Assembly (NCBI GenBank): GCA_903832775.1
Contig: CAILCX010000071.1
Location: forward strand, 1 to 64,000
Reading direction: 5' to 3'
DNA from: an uncultured Methylobacter sp.
GTDB taxonomy: Bacteria > Pseudomonadota > Gammaproteobacteria > Methylococcales > Methylomonadaceae
DNA: 64,000 bases
Shown here piece after piece: positions 29,690 to 40,011 of the stretch. Position 1 is the first letter of the stretch. Each line of letters starts with the position of its first letter. The translations under genes and the position numbers were made by a program. Below the pieces are notes generated by a model. It made no database searches. It worked only from the letters and a program-made list of their open reading frames with translations, and was not told the origin of the DNA.

Positions 29690-32326
29690 CCACCAGGATT
29701 TGTCATTACCACCACAGCCTGTCTGGCGTATCTTGAAAATCATCAATTACCGGAAGGCTTGTTGGAAGGCGTCAAAGCTCATATCGCCGAGATTGAAACG
29801 CTTTCGGGTAAAAGATTTGGAGACGCCCAAAACCCTTTGTTAGTCTCGGTTCGTTCGGGTTCTGCGATTTCAATGCCGGGTATGATGGATACCATTTTAA
29901 ATCTCGGTCTTAATGCCCAGACTTTGGCTGGCCTGATCAAACAGACCGGCGACCCCCGATTTGCCTATGATGCTTACCGTCGTTTTATCCAGTTATTCGG
30001 CAAGGTCGCACTGGGTATTGACGATGAGAAATTTGATCTGCATTTCTCTGCAATCAAAAAACAGGCCGGTATAAAAGTTGATCTGGGCTTGGACGCCGAA
30101 CACTTACGTCAAATCAGCGAACTGTTTCTTCAGGTGGTTTTGGAAGAAACCGGTCGGCCGTTTCCTGAAAGTGTTTATGACCAATTGGAATTATCAATTA
30201 AAGCCGTTTTCAATTCCTGGATGGGCAAGCGCGCAGTCGATTACCGGCATGAATTCCATATCACCCCAAAAATGGCCAATGGCACTGCCGTAAATGTCGT
30301 TGCTATGGTATTCGGCAATATGGGCAATGATTGCGCAACGGGAGTCGGCTTTACCCGTAACCCGGGTACCGGCGTTAACGAAATGTATGGTGAATATCTG
30401 GTCAATGCCCAGGGAGAAGATGTCGTTGCCGGCATTCGTACACCCAAACCGGTACAGGAATTAGCCCGTGAAATGCCTGATCTTTACCGTCAGTTGGTAG
30501 ATTTACGTAACAAACTGGAAGCGCATTATAAGGAAGTTCAGGATTACGAATACACCATTGAGCGGGGCATTTTGTATTGTCTGCAAACGCGTAACGGAAA
30601 AATGAATGCCACTGCAATGGTGCGTACGTCGGTGGAGATGGAAGGGGAAGGTCTGATTAGTAAGGAACAGGCGTTGTTGCGCATTAATCCAGAATTACTG
30701 GAGCAACTTTTGCATCCGCAACTCGATCCCAACAGTAAAGCCTTGCCTGTCGCCCAAGGTTTGCCAGCCTCACCGGGCGCGGCTTACGGTAAATGTGTAT
30801 TTACCGCAGATACCGCGGAATTAATGGGGCGGGCAGGTGAATTGGTAATCTTGCTCAGAGAAGAAACTAAACCTGAAGATATTCATGGCTTTTTTGCGGC
30901 TCAAGGTATTTTAACCAGTCGCGGCGGCAAAACGTCGCATGCGGCTGTGGTTGCTCGGGGCATGGGTAAAGCCTGTATTGCCGGCGCCGAAGATATAAAA
31001 ATAGATGTACGCGCCCATCAGGCGATTATCGGTGATTTACATATTCGCGAAGGCGATACCATCACTATTGATGGCAGCACCGGCTTTATCTATTTAGGCA
31101 GAATCGCAACCATTGAACCCACTTTTTCTGAAGAACTAAAGACCTTATTGTCGTGGGCCGATGATATTGCCGAATTGAAGGTTCATGCCAATGTCGACAC
31201 ACCGGAACGCGCAAAAATGGCGCTGAGCTATGGCGCAACGGGCATTGGTCTATGTCGCACCGAACGCATGTTCAATGCCTCAGATCGATTGCCTTTAGTC
31301 ATTGATATGATTCTGGCCGACAATACTGAAGCACGGGAACAGGCGTTAGAAAGATTGTTTCCGATTCAGCGCGATGACTTTAAGCAGATTTTTGAAGCCA
31401 TGTCACCGCATCCTGTTACGGTACGCTTGTTGGATCCGCCAATGCATGAATTTTTACCCAGTGAGCATCAGTTGGAAGATGAAATTAAGGCGCTTAAGTT
31501 ATATAAGGTCATGATTCAAGGCCAACAGGTTACACTTGATACCTTGGGTTTGCAGGCGTTATTACCTGCACCGTTTAATCATTTGAGCGAAGAAGTCATT
31601 AATAAAGCGATAGCTAAGAAAGAATTGATGCTGAAAAAAGTTAATGAATTATATGAAGTCAATCCAATGCTTGGCCATCGCGGTGTCCGTCTAGGCATGA
31701 CTTATCCTGAAATATATAAGATGCAAATTCGCTCTATTCTTGAAGCGGCGGCGATTTGCACTAAACAGGGCACGGCGATTTTGCCGGAAATTATGGTGCC
31801 ACAGGTTATTACCGTGCAGGAATTGATCAAGGTGAAAACTTTCGTTGATCAAATTCAACAAGAAGTTGAAAGCCAGTATGGTATCAAACTGGAATTTAAA
31901 TTTGGAACGATGGTAGAAACAGTAAGAGCTTGTACTCGTGCCGGACACTTGGCCGAAGTAGCCGAGTTTTTCTCGTTTGGTACTAATGATTTGACCCAGG
32001 CGACTTTTTCTTTTTCCCGGGAAGATGCAGAAAACAAATTTCTTCCGCTTTACAACGAAATTGGTTTGCTTGAAGACAATCCGTTTGAAGTGCTGGATGC
32101 CAAAGGCGTTGGTCAGTTAATGAAAATGACTGCTGAACTAGGTCGGGAAGCTCGCCCGGACATTAAGATTGGCATTTGCGGTGAGCAGGGCGGTCATCCA
32201 CAATCGATTCGTTTTTGTCATCATATCAAACTGGATTATGTATCCTGTTCCGCGCCACGTATTCCTATTGCAAGACTGGCTGCGGCGCATGCAAAGTTGC
32301 TGGAAGACGATTACAGGATCAGCTAA
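29579..32326 (+). CDS. ppdK: Pyruvate, phosphate dikinase
   Basis: [49 protein letters not shown]; internal ATG at 29579 preferred over TTG at 29567. Confidence 0.96.
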   Translation: [915 protein letters not shown]

Positions 32327-32552
32327 GCAAAACTTTCACCAGTCAAAGGTGGGCAATGAATTGCTCACCTTGAACCATGCACTACCCCTGTAAATCAGTA
32401 ATACCGCGCTTATTTCCTTTATTCGGTTTCACGCTGATAAATAAAACAATCAATATGTTTGAAGTATAATTCGCCATACTGTAGATTCACTATTTTTAGT
32501 GCTTACCTAGCCACTAAAGCATTGAAAATCCATAAAACTTTAGAGGTTGTAG

Positions 32553-33152
32553 TTGATGAGTAAAGAAGACGGGGCAAAAATGAAAGAGCGAAGAGATTTT
32601 TTTCGGATTGATGATGAAGTTAGTTTATTTTATAAAAAAATTGATGAAACAAAGATTTCGGAACCACATCAGATTTCGGATAATATTTTAAGTAGCTGCT
32701 CCTTGTCTACCGCGCTGGAAATGGTTGCGCAGGACTCAGCGCTGTTGTTGCACAGACTGGAAAAAAGCCAGCCCGATGTCGCCGAATATTTGAGATTACT
32801 GGACTCTAAAATCGACCTCATTTCTCAGGCTGTTACCATGCAAGGTGGACAGTTTAACGAATGCGATACCCGCAATGTCAATATGAGTGCAACCGGCATG
32901 GCTTTTAATTGCGAGATAGAACTTAAACAGAATGATTATCTCGAAATCAAAATGCTGTTAATTTCCAGTATGGCTGTCATAGTGACCTACTGCAGAGTTG
33001 TTTATTGCAATAAAGGACAGTCAAACGATAGCCAGTATCCGTATTTTGTTGGCGTGGATTTCGTAAACATGAAGGAGGAGGATAGAGAAATGCTGATCAA
33101 ATATGTGGTGAAAAAACAATTACAGCAAATCCGGGATAAAAAACCTTCCTAG
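32553..33152 (+). CDS. PilZ domain-containing protein
   Basis: N-terminal RRDFFRIDDEVSLFYK plus C-terminal NMSATGMAFNCEIELKQNDYLEIKM...VGVDFVNM. Confidence 0.75.
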   Translation: MMSKEDGAKMKERRDFFRIDDEVSLFYKKIDETKISEPHQISDNILSSCSLSTALEMVAQDSALLLHRLEKSQPDVAEYLRLLDSKIDLISQAVTMQGGQFNECDTRNVNMSATGMAFNCEIELKQNDYLEIKMLLISSMAVIVTYCRVVYCNKGQSNDSQYPYFVGVDFVNMKEEDREMLIKYVVKKQLQQIRDKKPS

Positions 33153-33170
33153 TTTATCTTTAAACCTGTT

Positions 33171-34169
33171 GTGACTATTTCATCTACGCAAAAGAGAATT
33201 ATCAGTCTGTTGGCGGACGGACAATTTCATTCCGGAACGGAATTGGCTGACGATCTGTCTATCAGTCGTTCAGCGGTCTGGAAACAACTACAAGGTTTGA
33301 ATGGCTGGGGACTGCAATATTCGGCTGTTAGCGGCAAAGGCTATCGTCTGGATCATCCGCTGGAGTTGTTGATGGAAGAAAAAATAAAAGCCGTTATCAG
33401 TGACCAGGTTGGCGCATTAATTTCATCCTTCGAAATTTATGACCAAATTGATTCGACCAATCGATATTTAGTTGAATGCTCTCAAAACAATGCACCCAGC
33501 GGTTCAGTCTGTTTCGCCGAGTACCAAACGGCTGGTAAAGGCAGGCGGGGGCGGCAATGGGTTTCGCCTTATGGCAGCAATATTTATCTGTCGATATTAT
33601 GGCGTTTTCAACAGGGCCCGGCTGCCATTTCAGGCTTGAGCCTGGCTGTCGGTGTTGCTGTTATCAGAGCCTTAAAACAACATCAAGTAAACGATATTGG
33701 GCTTAAATGGCCTAATGATATTTATAGTCAGGGAAAAAAATTGGGTGGCATTCTGGTTGAAGTTTCTGGTGAAACAGATGGCCCTTGTTGTGCGGTAATT
33801 GGTTTGGGCTTGAATTTGTTTATGCCCGAAGCGGATGCCGAAAATATCACTCAAGCCTGGACTGACCTAAGTAAAGTGACTGGACAAACGCTGTTGATCA
33901 GGAATCATTTGGCTGGCAGTCTTTTAAACCAGTTGCTTCCGGTTATCGGAGAATATGAAGGCATCGGTATTCAAACTTATCTTGATGAATGGCGCTCTTA
34001 TGATTGTCTGTTCGGTAAAGTGGCAACTTTATTTATCGGACAACAGCAATTTGACGGCATTGTGCAAGGCATCGACGCTAACGGAATGTTATTGATCGAA
34101 CGCCCGGATGGCAGTGTGCAGACTTTTGCTTCGGGTGAAGTCAGTTTCAATAGTTCGGTACCGTCATGA
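33171..34169 (+). CDS. birA: Biotin-[acetyl-CoA carboxylase] ligase / biotin operon repressor
   Basis: N-terminal HTH (LADDLSISRSAVWKQLQGL); KGRRGRQWVSPYGSNIYLS; WPNDIY. Confidence 0.95.
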   Translation: MTISSTQKRIISLLADGQFHSGTELADDLSISRSAVWKQLQGLNGWGLQYSAVSGKGYRLDHPLELLMEEKIKAVISDQVGALISSFEIYDQIDSTNRYLVECSQNNAPSGSVCFAEYQTAGKGRRGRQWVSPYGSNIYLSILWRFQQGPAAISGLSLAVGVAVIRALKQHQVNDIGLKWPNDIYSQGKKLGGILVEVSGETDGPCCAVIGLGLNLFMPEADAENITQAWTDLSKVTGQTLLIRNHLAGSLLNQLLPVIGEYEGIGIQTYLDEWRSYDCLFGKVATLFIGQQQFDGIVQGIDANGMLLIERPDGSVQTFASGEVSFNSSVPS

Positions 34170-34906
34170 ATTTGCTGATAGACATGGGTAATACCCGTTT
34201 AAAGTGGGCGCTTACAACGGCTGGTCAGCTTATGGTCGGCCAGTTTCTTGTTAATAAGCAGGTTTCTCGGGAAGAATTAATACTGCAATGGAAAGGTATT
34301 TATCACCCAAGGCGGATCGCCATTTCCTGTGTCAGTGCAAACGAACTACTGGAACTGGTGCAAACGGTAGCCCGTCAACTTTGGCTGGATATTGAAATAG
34401 TTCTGGTTAAATCTCAGACTCAGGCATTTGGGGTGATTAACGCTTACCCGGAACCCCAAAAATTGGGCGTTGACCGTTGGTTGGCTTTAGTAGCCGCCTG
34501 GCAGAAATATCATGCACCCATTTGTATCGTCGATTGCGGAACGGCAATTACCGTGGATTTAATTAATGCCGATGGACGTCATCAGGGTGGCTTGATTAAT
34601 CCCGGTCTGGAACTTATGAAAAAATCTCTGGGTCAAGGCACTGCAACTTTGCCTTTTAGCAAAGTTCTGGCTTTGTATGATGCTAAAGCGACATTGGCCA
34701 ATTTTACCGAAGCCGCCATTCAAAATGGCACCTTAATCGCTGCTCTCGGCCTGATTGAGCATGTGTTGGCTAATTACCCAAATCGACTATTAATCCTGAC
34801 TGGTGGAGATGCCGAGCTAATCGCAAGCCAACTTAAGATCAAATCGATTATCGATATGGATCTGGTGTTGCGGGGCTTGTTATGCGTACTTGAAGGGCAG
34901 GTATAA
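34166..34906 (+). CDS. coaX: Type III pantothenate kinase
   Basis: LLIDMGNTRLKWA, GVDRWLALVAAW, DCGTAITVDLI; 4-nt overlap with birA. Confidence 0.95.
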   Translation: MNLLIDMGNTRLKWALTTAGQLMVGQFLVNKQVSREELILQWKGIYHPRRIAISCVSANELLELVQTVARQLWLDIEIVLVKSQTQAFGVINAYPEPQKLGVDRWLALVAAWQKYHAPICIVDCGTAITVDLINADGRHQGGLINPGLELMKKSLGQGTATLPFSKVLALYDAKATLANFTEAAIQNGTLIAALGLIEHVLANYPNRLLILTGGDAELIASQLKIKSIIDMDLVLRGLLCVLEGQV

Positions 34907-35014
34907 ATGGAGAATACATCGCGCACAATATTAATATTGTTGCATGAATCTGTTCCTGTCACTGATGAGAAAAAGGAAATTACCATCATTGTTAACGACT
35001 CGATCTGTTGGTGA
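34907..35014 (+). CDS. Candidate 35-aa ORF immediately after coaX
   Basis: taaATG junction; MENTSRTILILLHESVPVTDEKKEITIIVNDSICW*. Confidence 0.15.
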   Translation: MENTSRTILILLHESVPVTDEKKEITIIVNDSICW

Positions 35015-35180
35015 CAGTAAGCAAAAACCCTTTGTTTATATATTAAGGTATAACTTCAAAATTTTGTTATCATATTGCAAAAAAACGTACATTAAAACAG
35101 ATGTTAATTCCCGACATGCGTGTATATATCCTGATTAATGTGCGTTTTCCACAGCAAGAGCTGGACTGTCTAGCCTTGCC

Positions 35181-35203
35181 GGGGGCATAATGCCCCCTTT
35201 TTT
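35181..35203 (+). terminator. Terminator hairpin A
   Basis: gggggcataatgcccccTTTTTT. Confidence 0.85.
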
Positions 35204-35233
35204 ATTGGTTTAACTAAGCACGGAAGGCAGGTC

Positions 35234-35758
35234 ATGACGCGATCAGAGAATATATATTTAGTTGGCCTCATGGGTGCAGGAAAAACCACGATAGGACGGC
35301 AATTGGCCAGGGCGTTGTCGGTGCCATTTTATGACAGCGACAAGGCAATTGAAGAAAGAACCGGCGTGGATATTCCGACCATCTTTGAGTTTGAAGGTGA
35401 GGAAGGCTTCAGGGACAGGGAGCAAAAAATGATTGAGCAATTGACTCAAATGGACGGCATCGTACTGGCTACCGGCGGTGGTGCCATTTTGCGTGAGGAA
35501 AATCGCAGGTTATTAAAAGAAAACGGTTTTATCGTTTATCTTCAATGTTCGGTAGAAAGAATTTTGGAGCGTACGCGCAGAGATACACAGCGACCTTTGT
35601 TACAAACCGATAATCCCAGAGATCGCATTGAAAATTTGTTTGAACAGCGCGAGCCCTTATATCTGTCTTGTGCCGATTTCAAGGTAGATACCGGCGTAAT
35701 GCAAAGCAAAGAAGTGGTTAGTTATATCCTGGAAGAATACAACTCGCTTAATCGATGA
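35234..35758 (+). CDS. aroK: Shikimate kinase I
   Basis: IYLVGLMGAGKTTIGRQLA, FYDSDKAIEERTGVDIPTIFEFEGEEGFRDRE. Confidence 0.96.
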   Translation: MTRSENIYLVGLMGAGKTTIGRQLARALSVPFYDSDKAIEERTGVDIPTIFEFEGEEGFRDREQKMIEQLTQMDGIVLATGGGAILREENRRLLKENGFIVYLQCSVERILERTRRDTQRPLLQTDNPRDRIENLFEQREPLYLSCADFKVDTGVMQSKEVVSYILEEYNSLNR

Positions 35759-35825
35759 TCCCGTTAGAACCAGGTAATCAATGCAGGGTTAGAAGTAGCT
35801 TAATCCAACACATCGAAGCGGCAAA

Positions 35826-35860
35826 TGTCGGGTTACGCTAAAGCTAACCCGATCTACAAC
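35826..35860. repeat. Dispersed-type palindromic repeat (GTAGATCGGGTTAGC class)
   Basis: tgtcgggttacgctaaagctaacccgatctacaac; stem tcgggtta/taacccga. Confidence 0.6.
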
Positions 35861-35870
35861 CTTAATAATT

Positions 35871-36956
35871 ATGAAAGAACTACTAGTTGAATTGGGTCAC
35901 CGCAGTTACCCAATCTACATAGGAGCTGGCTTATTAAACCAGTCCGAACTATTAAGCAAGCATATCAAAGCCAAACAGGTTGTTGTGGTGACTAATGAAA
36001 CCATTGCGCCCCTGTATTTGTCTGCGGTTTTAAAAAGCTTGCAAGCCTATAACGTTGAAACCGTGATACTGCCGGACGGTGAGCAATATAAGACTTTAGA
36101 GTTTGTCACGCACATTTTTGACAAACTGTTGGCTTGCAAGTTTAGTCGTAATTCTACTCTGATTGCTTTAGGTGGTGGTGTGATTGGCGACATGGGTGGC
36201 TTTGCTGCAGCCTGTTACCAGCGCGGCATTGCTTTTTTACAAATTCCCACAACCTTGCTGGCACAGGTCGATTCTTCGGTTGGCGGCAAAACCGGCGTTA
36301 ATCATCCCCTGGGTAAAAATATGATTGGCGCTTTTTACCAGCCACAATGCGTTATCGCTGATGCCGATGTGCTGGATACGCTGGATGATCGTCAATTAGC
36401 GGCTGGTCTGGCCGAAGTTATCAAATACGGTTTAATCCGGGATTTGGAGTTTTTCGAATGGCTCGAAAACAATATTGATGTCTTATTGGCCAGAGATAAA
36501 CCGGCATTAGCTTATGCGATCCAAAAATCCTGTCTCAATAAAGCCGAAATCGTCGCTGAAGATGAAACCGAAACCGGTATTCGCGCCACGTTAAATCTGG
36601 GTCATACCTTTGGTCATGCGATAGAAACCGGCTCGGGCTACGGAACTTATCTTCATGGTGAAGCGGTTGCGATTGGGACCTGTCAGGCGGCCGATCTTTC
36701 CAGAAGGTTAGGCTTGCTGGATTCAGATTATGCTGTTGAAAGAATTATTGCACTCTTTATAAAAGTTGGACTACCTGTGACGCCTCCGGAAAGCCTGGAT
36801 ACCGATCGATTTTTGGAATTGATGGCAGTAGATAAAAAGAATGTTGACGGTCAGATCAGACTGATTTTGTTAAAAGAAATCGGTTTGGCGACTTTGCCCG
36901 TCGACGTAGCACTCGACTCATTAAAGATGACACTTAAAACCTATGGTAGAAGATGA
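35871..36956 (+). CDS. aroB: 3-dehydroquinate synthase
   Basis: [44 protein letters not shown]. Confidence 0.97.
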   Translation: MKELLVELGHRSYPIYIGAGLLNQSELLSKHIKAKQVVVVTNETIAPLYLSAVLKSLQAYNVETVILPDGEQYKTLEFVTHIFDKLLACKFSRNSTLIALGGGVIGDMGGFAAACYQRGIAFLQIPTTLLAQVDSSVGGKTGVNHPLGKNMIGAFYQPQCVIADADVLDTLDDRQLAAGLAEVIKYGLIRDLEFFEWLENNIDVLLARDKPALAYAIQKSCLNKAEIVAEDETETGIRATLNLGHTFGHAIETGSGYGTYLHGEAVAIGTCQAADLSRRLGLLDSDYAVERIIALFIKVGLPVTPPESLDTDRFLELMAVDKKNVDGQIRLILLKEIGLATLPVDVALDSLKMTLKTYGRR

Positions 36957-38391
36957 TACTTTTACTTATCAAGTAAAATCATTGCCCCGCGAGAACATAA
37001 ACAAGGCTCAGACGATTTCGACTGTCCATGCTCTGATTTCTAGGGAACGTACGCAAAAGCTTGATTTATTGCTCCATTTGCTATCGAATCTGAACCAAGG
37101 CTTAGCTGTATGTGGCCCCAAAGGTATTGGGAAAACGACACTGCTAACCTTGATGCAGGAACGTAATACCGAGTTATTTCGCTATTGCCTGATACCGGGC
37201 AACACCAATGTCAGTTTTGAGGAAATTCATGATCAATTATCCCTGGCACTTACCGGTAGGGTAGTGCCATCGCTGTCTACCATGCTGAGTGAGATTGCAA
37301 GTCAGCATAAACAGGTGGTCTTGATTGTCGATAATGCCGGTGAATTAGTTCCCGGTTTGATTAACGCTATTATTCAATATGCGGCTGCAAATCCGGTTTT
37401 GAGAGTTATCTTTGCTTTAACGCATGATGAATTACAATTGAAACGGGGTTCTGATAAAGTCGTTGATGATTGTCATATCATTGAAATACCAACTTTATCG
37501 GAAAAACAGTGTGGTGATTTTTTACAGCATCTCTCGACAAAACCCGGTTTAAATCTGTCCTTTAAAGCGATCACCGAAAATATGATCGCGCATATTTACC
37601 GGGAAACACATGGCGTACCCGGTAGGATTATCGAGCAGTTATCCGGCAAGTCCCGCAGCAAAAATGGCGGCGGGTTTAAATGGACAATTGCCCTGCTAGC
37701 TGCCGGCGCCATTGCTTTGGTTTTAGGTATTCAGGGGCAACCTTGGCTCCAAAACTTTAATAAAATGCAGATTCCTGCAGTCGTTGAACAAAAAACTGAA
37801 ACTGTCCAGATTCAGCCTCAAAAACCGGAATCTCAAATAACGCTTACACTGCCTCCGGTTGAAACCGTTCCGTTATTGAACTCTACATTACTTGATTCAA
37901 CAGGAGAAAAAGCTGGTCAATCAGAAGATGTTAGTTTAGCAAAAATGGTCGATGAACAATCTGCTCTCGCCTCGGAAACTAAAGCCCAAACCGAGCAACT
38001 ACTCAATGCAGTGCCACTGGATCAGCAAACCGAAAACAAGCCAGCTGAATTGCCTCAACAAAAAGCGATTGAACCGATCTTGGTTCAGCCTGAAAAATCA
38101 AAAAACGCAGAAGTGAAAGCGGCTGTAAAAACGGATTCTGCATTACAATCGGGAAAAAATTTCACTCTCCAGCTCATTGTTTTATCCAAGCAAGCCTCGG
38201 TTAATGGTCTGTTGAAAAAATATCCGTCGTTATCAGCTGGTATTAGAACGATCAAGACGATAGCCAACGATCAGGAAAAATTTGTTTTAGAATACGGCTC
38301 TTATCCTGATGCGATATCAGCCAGCAAAGCTAGACAGTCCTTGCCTGCTGAGTTTCATAATGCAATGGTAAGAAAATCGGGTTCACGATAA
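36943..38391 (+). CDS. damX: DamX-like protein: AAA ATPase, TM segment, SPOR domain
   Basis: Walker [29 protein letters not shown]-terminal SPOR-like [18 protein letters not shown]; adjacent to aroB. Confidence 0.85.
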   Translation: MVEDDTFTYQVKSLPRENINKAQTISTVHALISRERTQKLDLLLHLLSNLNQGLAVCGPKGIGKTTLLTLMQERNTELFRYCLIPGNTNVSFEEIHDQLSLALTGRVVPSLSTMLSEIASQHKQVVLIVDNAGELVPGLINAIIQYAAANPVLRVIFALTHDELQLKRGSDKVVDDCHIIEIPTLSEKQCGDFLQHLSTKPGLNLSFKAITENMIAHIYRETHGVPGRIIEQLSGKSRSKNGGGFKWTIALLAAGAIALVLGIQGQPWLQNFNKMQIPAVVEQKTETVQIQPQKPESQITLTLPPVETVPLLNSTLLDSTGEKAGQSEDVSLAKMVDEQSALASETKAQTEQLLNAVPLDQQTENKPAELPQQKAIEPILVQPEKSKNAEVKAAVKTDSALQSGKNFTLQLIVLSKQASVNGLLKKYPSLSAGIRTIKTIANDQEKFVLEYGSYPDAISASKARQSLPAEFHNAMVRKSGSR

Positions 38392-38443
38392 CTGACGCAA
38401 GCATCCATTTATCGTAAACCTCTCACCTTTCACCTAGAAATTT

Positions 38444-39511
38444 ATGACCGCATTAAAAAATGACACTTTTATTAGAGCACTGTTAAAGCAACCCGTAGAC
38501 TACACCCCAGTGTGGATGATGCGTCAAGCCGGACGCTATTTGCCCGAATACAGGGCAGTTCGGGAGCAAGCCGGCAGTTTTTTACAGCTATGCACCAATC
38601 CTGAATTGGCGTGCGAAGTCACTTTACAACCATTAAGACGGTTTGACTTTGATGCCGCAATTTTATTTTCGGATATATTAACAATACCCGATGCCATGGG
38701 TTTGGGACTTTATTTTACCGAAGGCGAAGGTCCCAAATTTAGCAATCCAGTCAGAACCGCTGCCGATGTGCACAAGTTGCCGATTCCAGATCCTGAAATA
38801 GAATTGCGATATGTGGTTGATGCAGTCCGCTTGATCCGAAAAAACTTACAGGGCAGCGTGCCGTTAATCGGTTTTTCCGGAAGTCCATGGACTTTGGCAA
38901 CCTATATGGTTGAAGGCGGTAGCAGCAAAAGCTTTCAAAAAGTTAAAAGCATGATGTATGAACAACCTCAGTTGATGCATATCATGTTGGATAAGCTGGC
39001 GCAATCGGTTGCGGCTTATTTGAATGCCCAGATTGAGGCGGGTGCTCAGGTGGTGATGTTGTTTGATACCTGGGGAGGGATGTTAACCAGCGAAGATTAC
39101 ATCGATTTTTCCTTGCATTACGCCAAACAAGTCCGGTCTTTACTGAAAACGACAATTGACGGACAACAGATTCCCACAATCTTGTTCACAAAAGGCGGTG
39201 GACTTTGGCTGGAAGCCATGGCAGACTCAGGCTACGATGCTTTGGGGCTGGATTGGCAGACCGATATCGGCGTGGCAAGATCGCGCGTCGGTGACAAGGT
39301 TGCGTTACAAGGTAATATGGATCCGGTCTCGCTTTATGCCAATCCTGAAGTCATCGCCGGAAAAGTAAAAACTATTTTAGAAAAATACGGTTCGGGTTCA
39401 GGCCATGTATTTAATTTGGGTCATGGTATTTTGCCGGATATGAATCCAGAGCATGTTAAAGCTATGGTTGATGCCGTGCATCAACATAGTCGAGTTTATA
39501 ATCAGATTTAA
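38444..39511 (+). CDS. hemE: Uroporphyrinogen decarboxylase
   Basis: [33 protein letters not shown]. Confidence 0.97.
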   Translation: MTALKNDTFIRALLKQPVDYTPVWMMRQAGRYLPEYRAVREQAGSFLQLCTNPELACEVTLQPLRRFDFDAAILFSDILTIPDAMGLGLYFTEGEGPKFSNPVRTAADVHKLPIPDPEIELRYVVDAVRLIRKNLQGSVPLIGFSGSPWTLATYMVEGGSSKSFQKVKSMMYEQPQLMHIMLDKLAQSVAAYLNAQIEAGAQVVMLFDTWGGMLTSEDYIDFSLHYAKQVRSLLKTTIDGQQIPTILFTKGGGLWLEAMADSGYDALGLDWQTDIGVARSRVGDKVALQGNMDPVSLYANPEVIAGKVKTILEKYGSGSGHVFNLGHGILPDMNPEHVKAMVDAVHQHSRVYNQI

Positions 39512-39549
39512 GTGTTTTGCATATATTATCAAGTTAAGGAGTTGCGATC

Positions 39550-40011
39550 ATGAAAGCATTAAAAAATATTTTGGCTATCACTTTACTCGCCGTCAATGTC
39601 AGCGTTAATGCGGGCAATTCTGACAAACCTATCGATATTGTTGTACACAGAAGTCCAAGTTGTACTTGTTGCGGCAAGTGGCTTGAGCATTTAAAACAAA
39701 ATAACTTTAATGTAAAAGATGTTGTCACCGAAGATGTCCAGGCGCTAAAAAATCAGCACGGTGTTACCCAGGAACTGGCATCCTGTCACACTGCGCTTGT
39801 CGGTGGATATGTGGTTGAAGGTCATGTGCCTGCTTCTGACATTAAAAAACTATTAAACACCAAACCTAATGTTGTCGGTATAGCGGTTCCCGGCATGGTT
39901 AATGGCAGTCCCGGCATGGAAATGGGCACTAAAAAAGACGCTTTTAAAGTGGTCAGTTTTGATGCTGAAAACAAGATTAAGGAATTCAGTAGCTACGAAG
40001 GTACAAAATGA
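39550..40011 (+). CDS. DUF411 family periplasmic metal-binding-like protein
   Basis: Signal peptide; SPSCTCCGKWLEHLK; ASCHTALVGGYVVEGHVPASDI; MVNGSPGMEMG. Confidence 0.88.
   Translation: MKALKNILAITLLAVNVSVNAGNSDKPIDIVVHRSPSCTCCGKWLEHLKQNNFNVKDVVTEDVQALKNQHGVTQELASCHTALVGGYVVEGHVPASDIKKLLNTKPNVVGIAVPGMVNGSPGMEMGTKKDAFKVVSFDAENKIKEFSSYEGTK

Noticed and set aside
34907-35014. 35-aa ORF abutting coaX as a confident gene
   Set aside because: No SD evaluation possible beyond coupling, no recognisable family; kept only as a low-confidence feature
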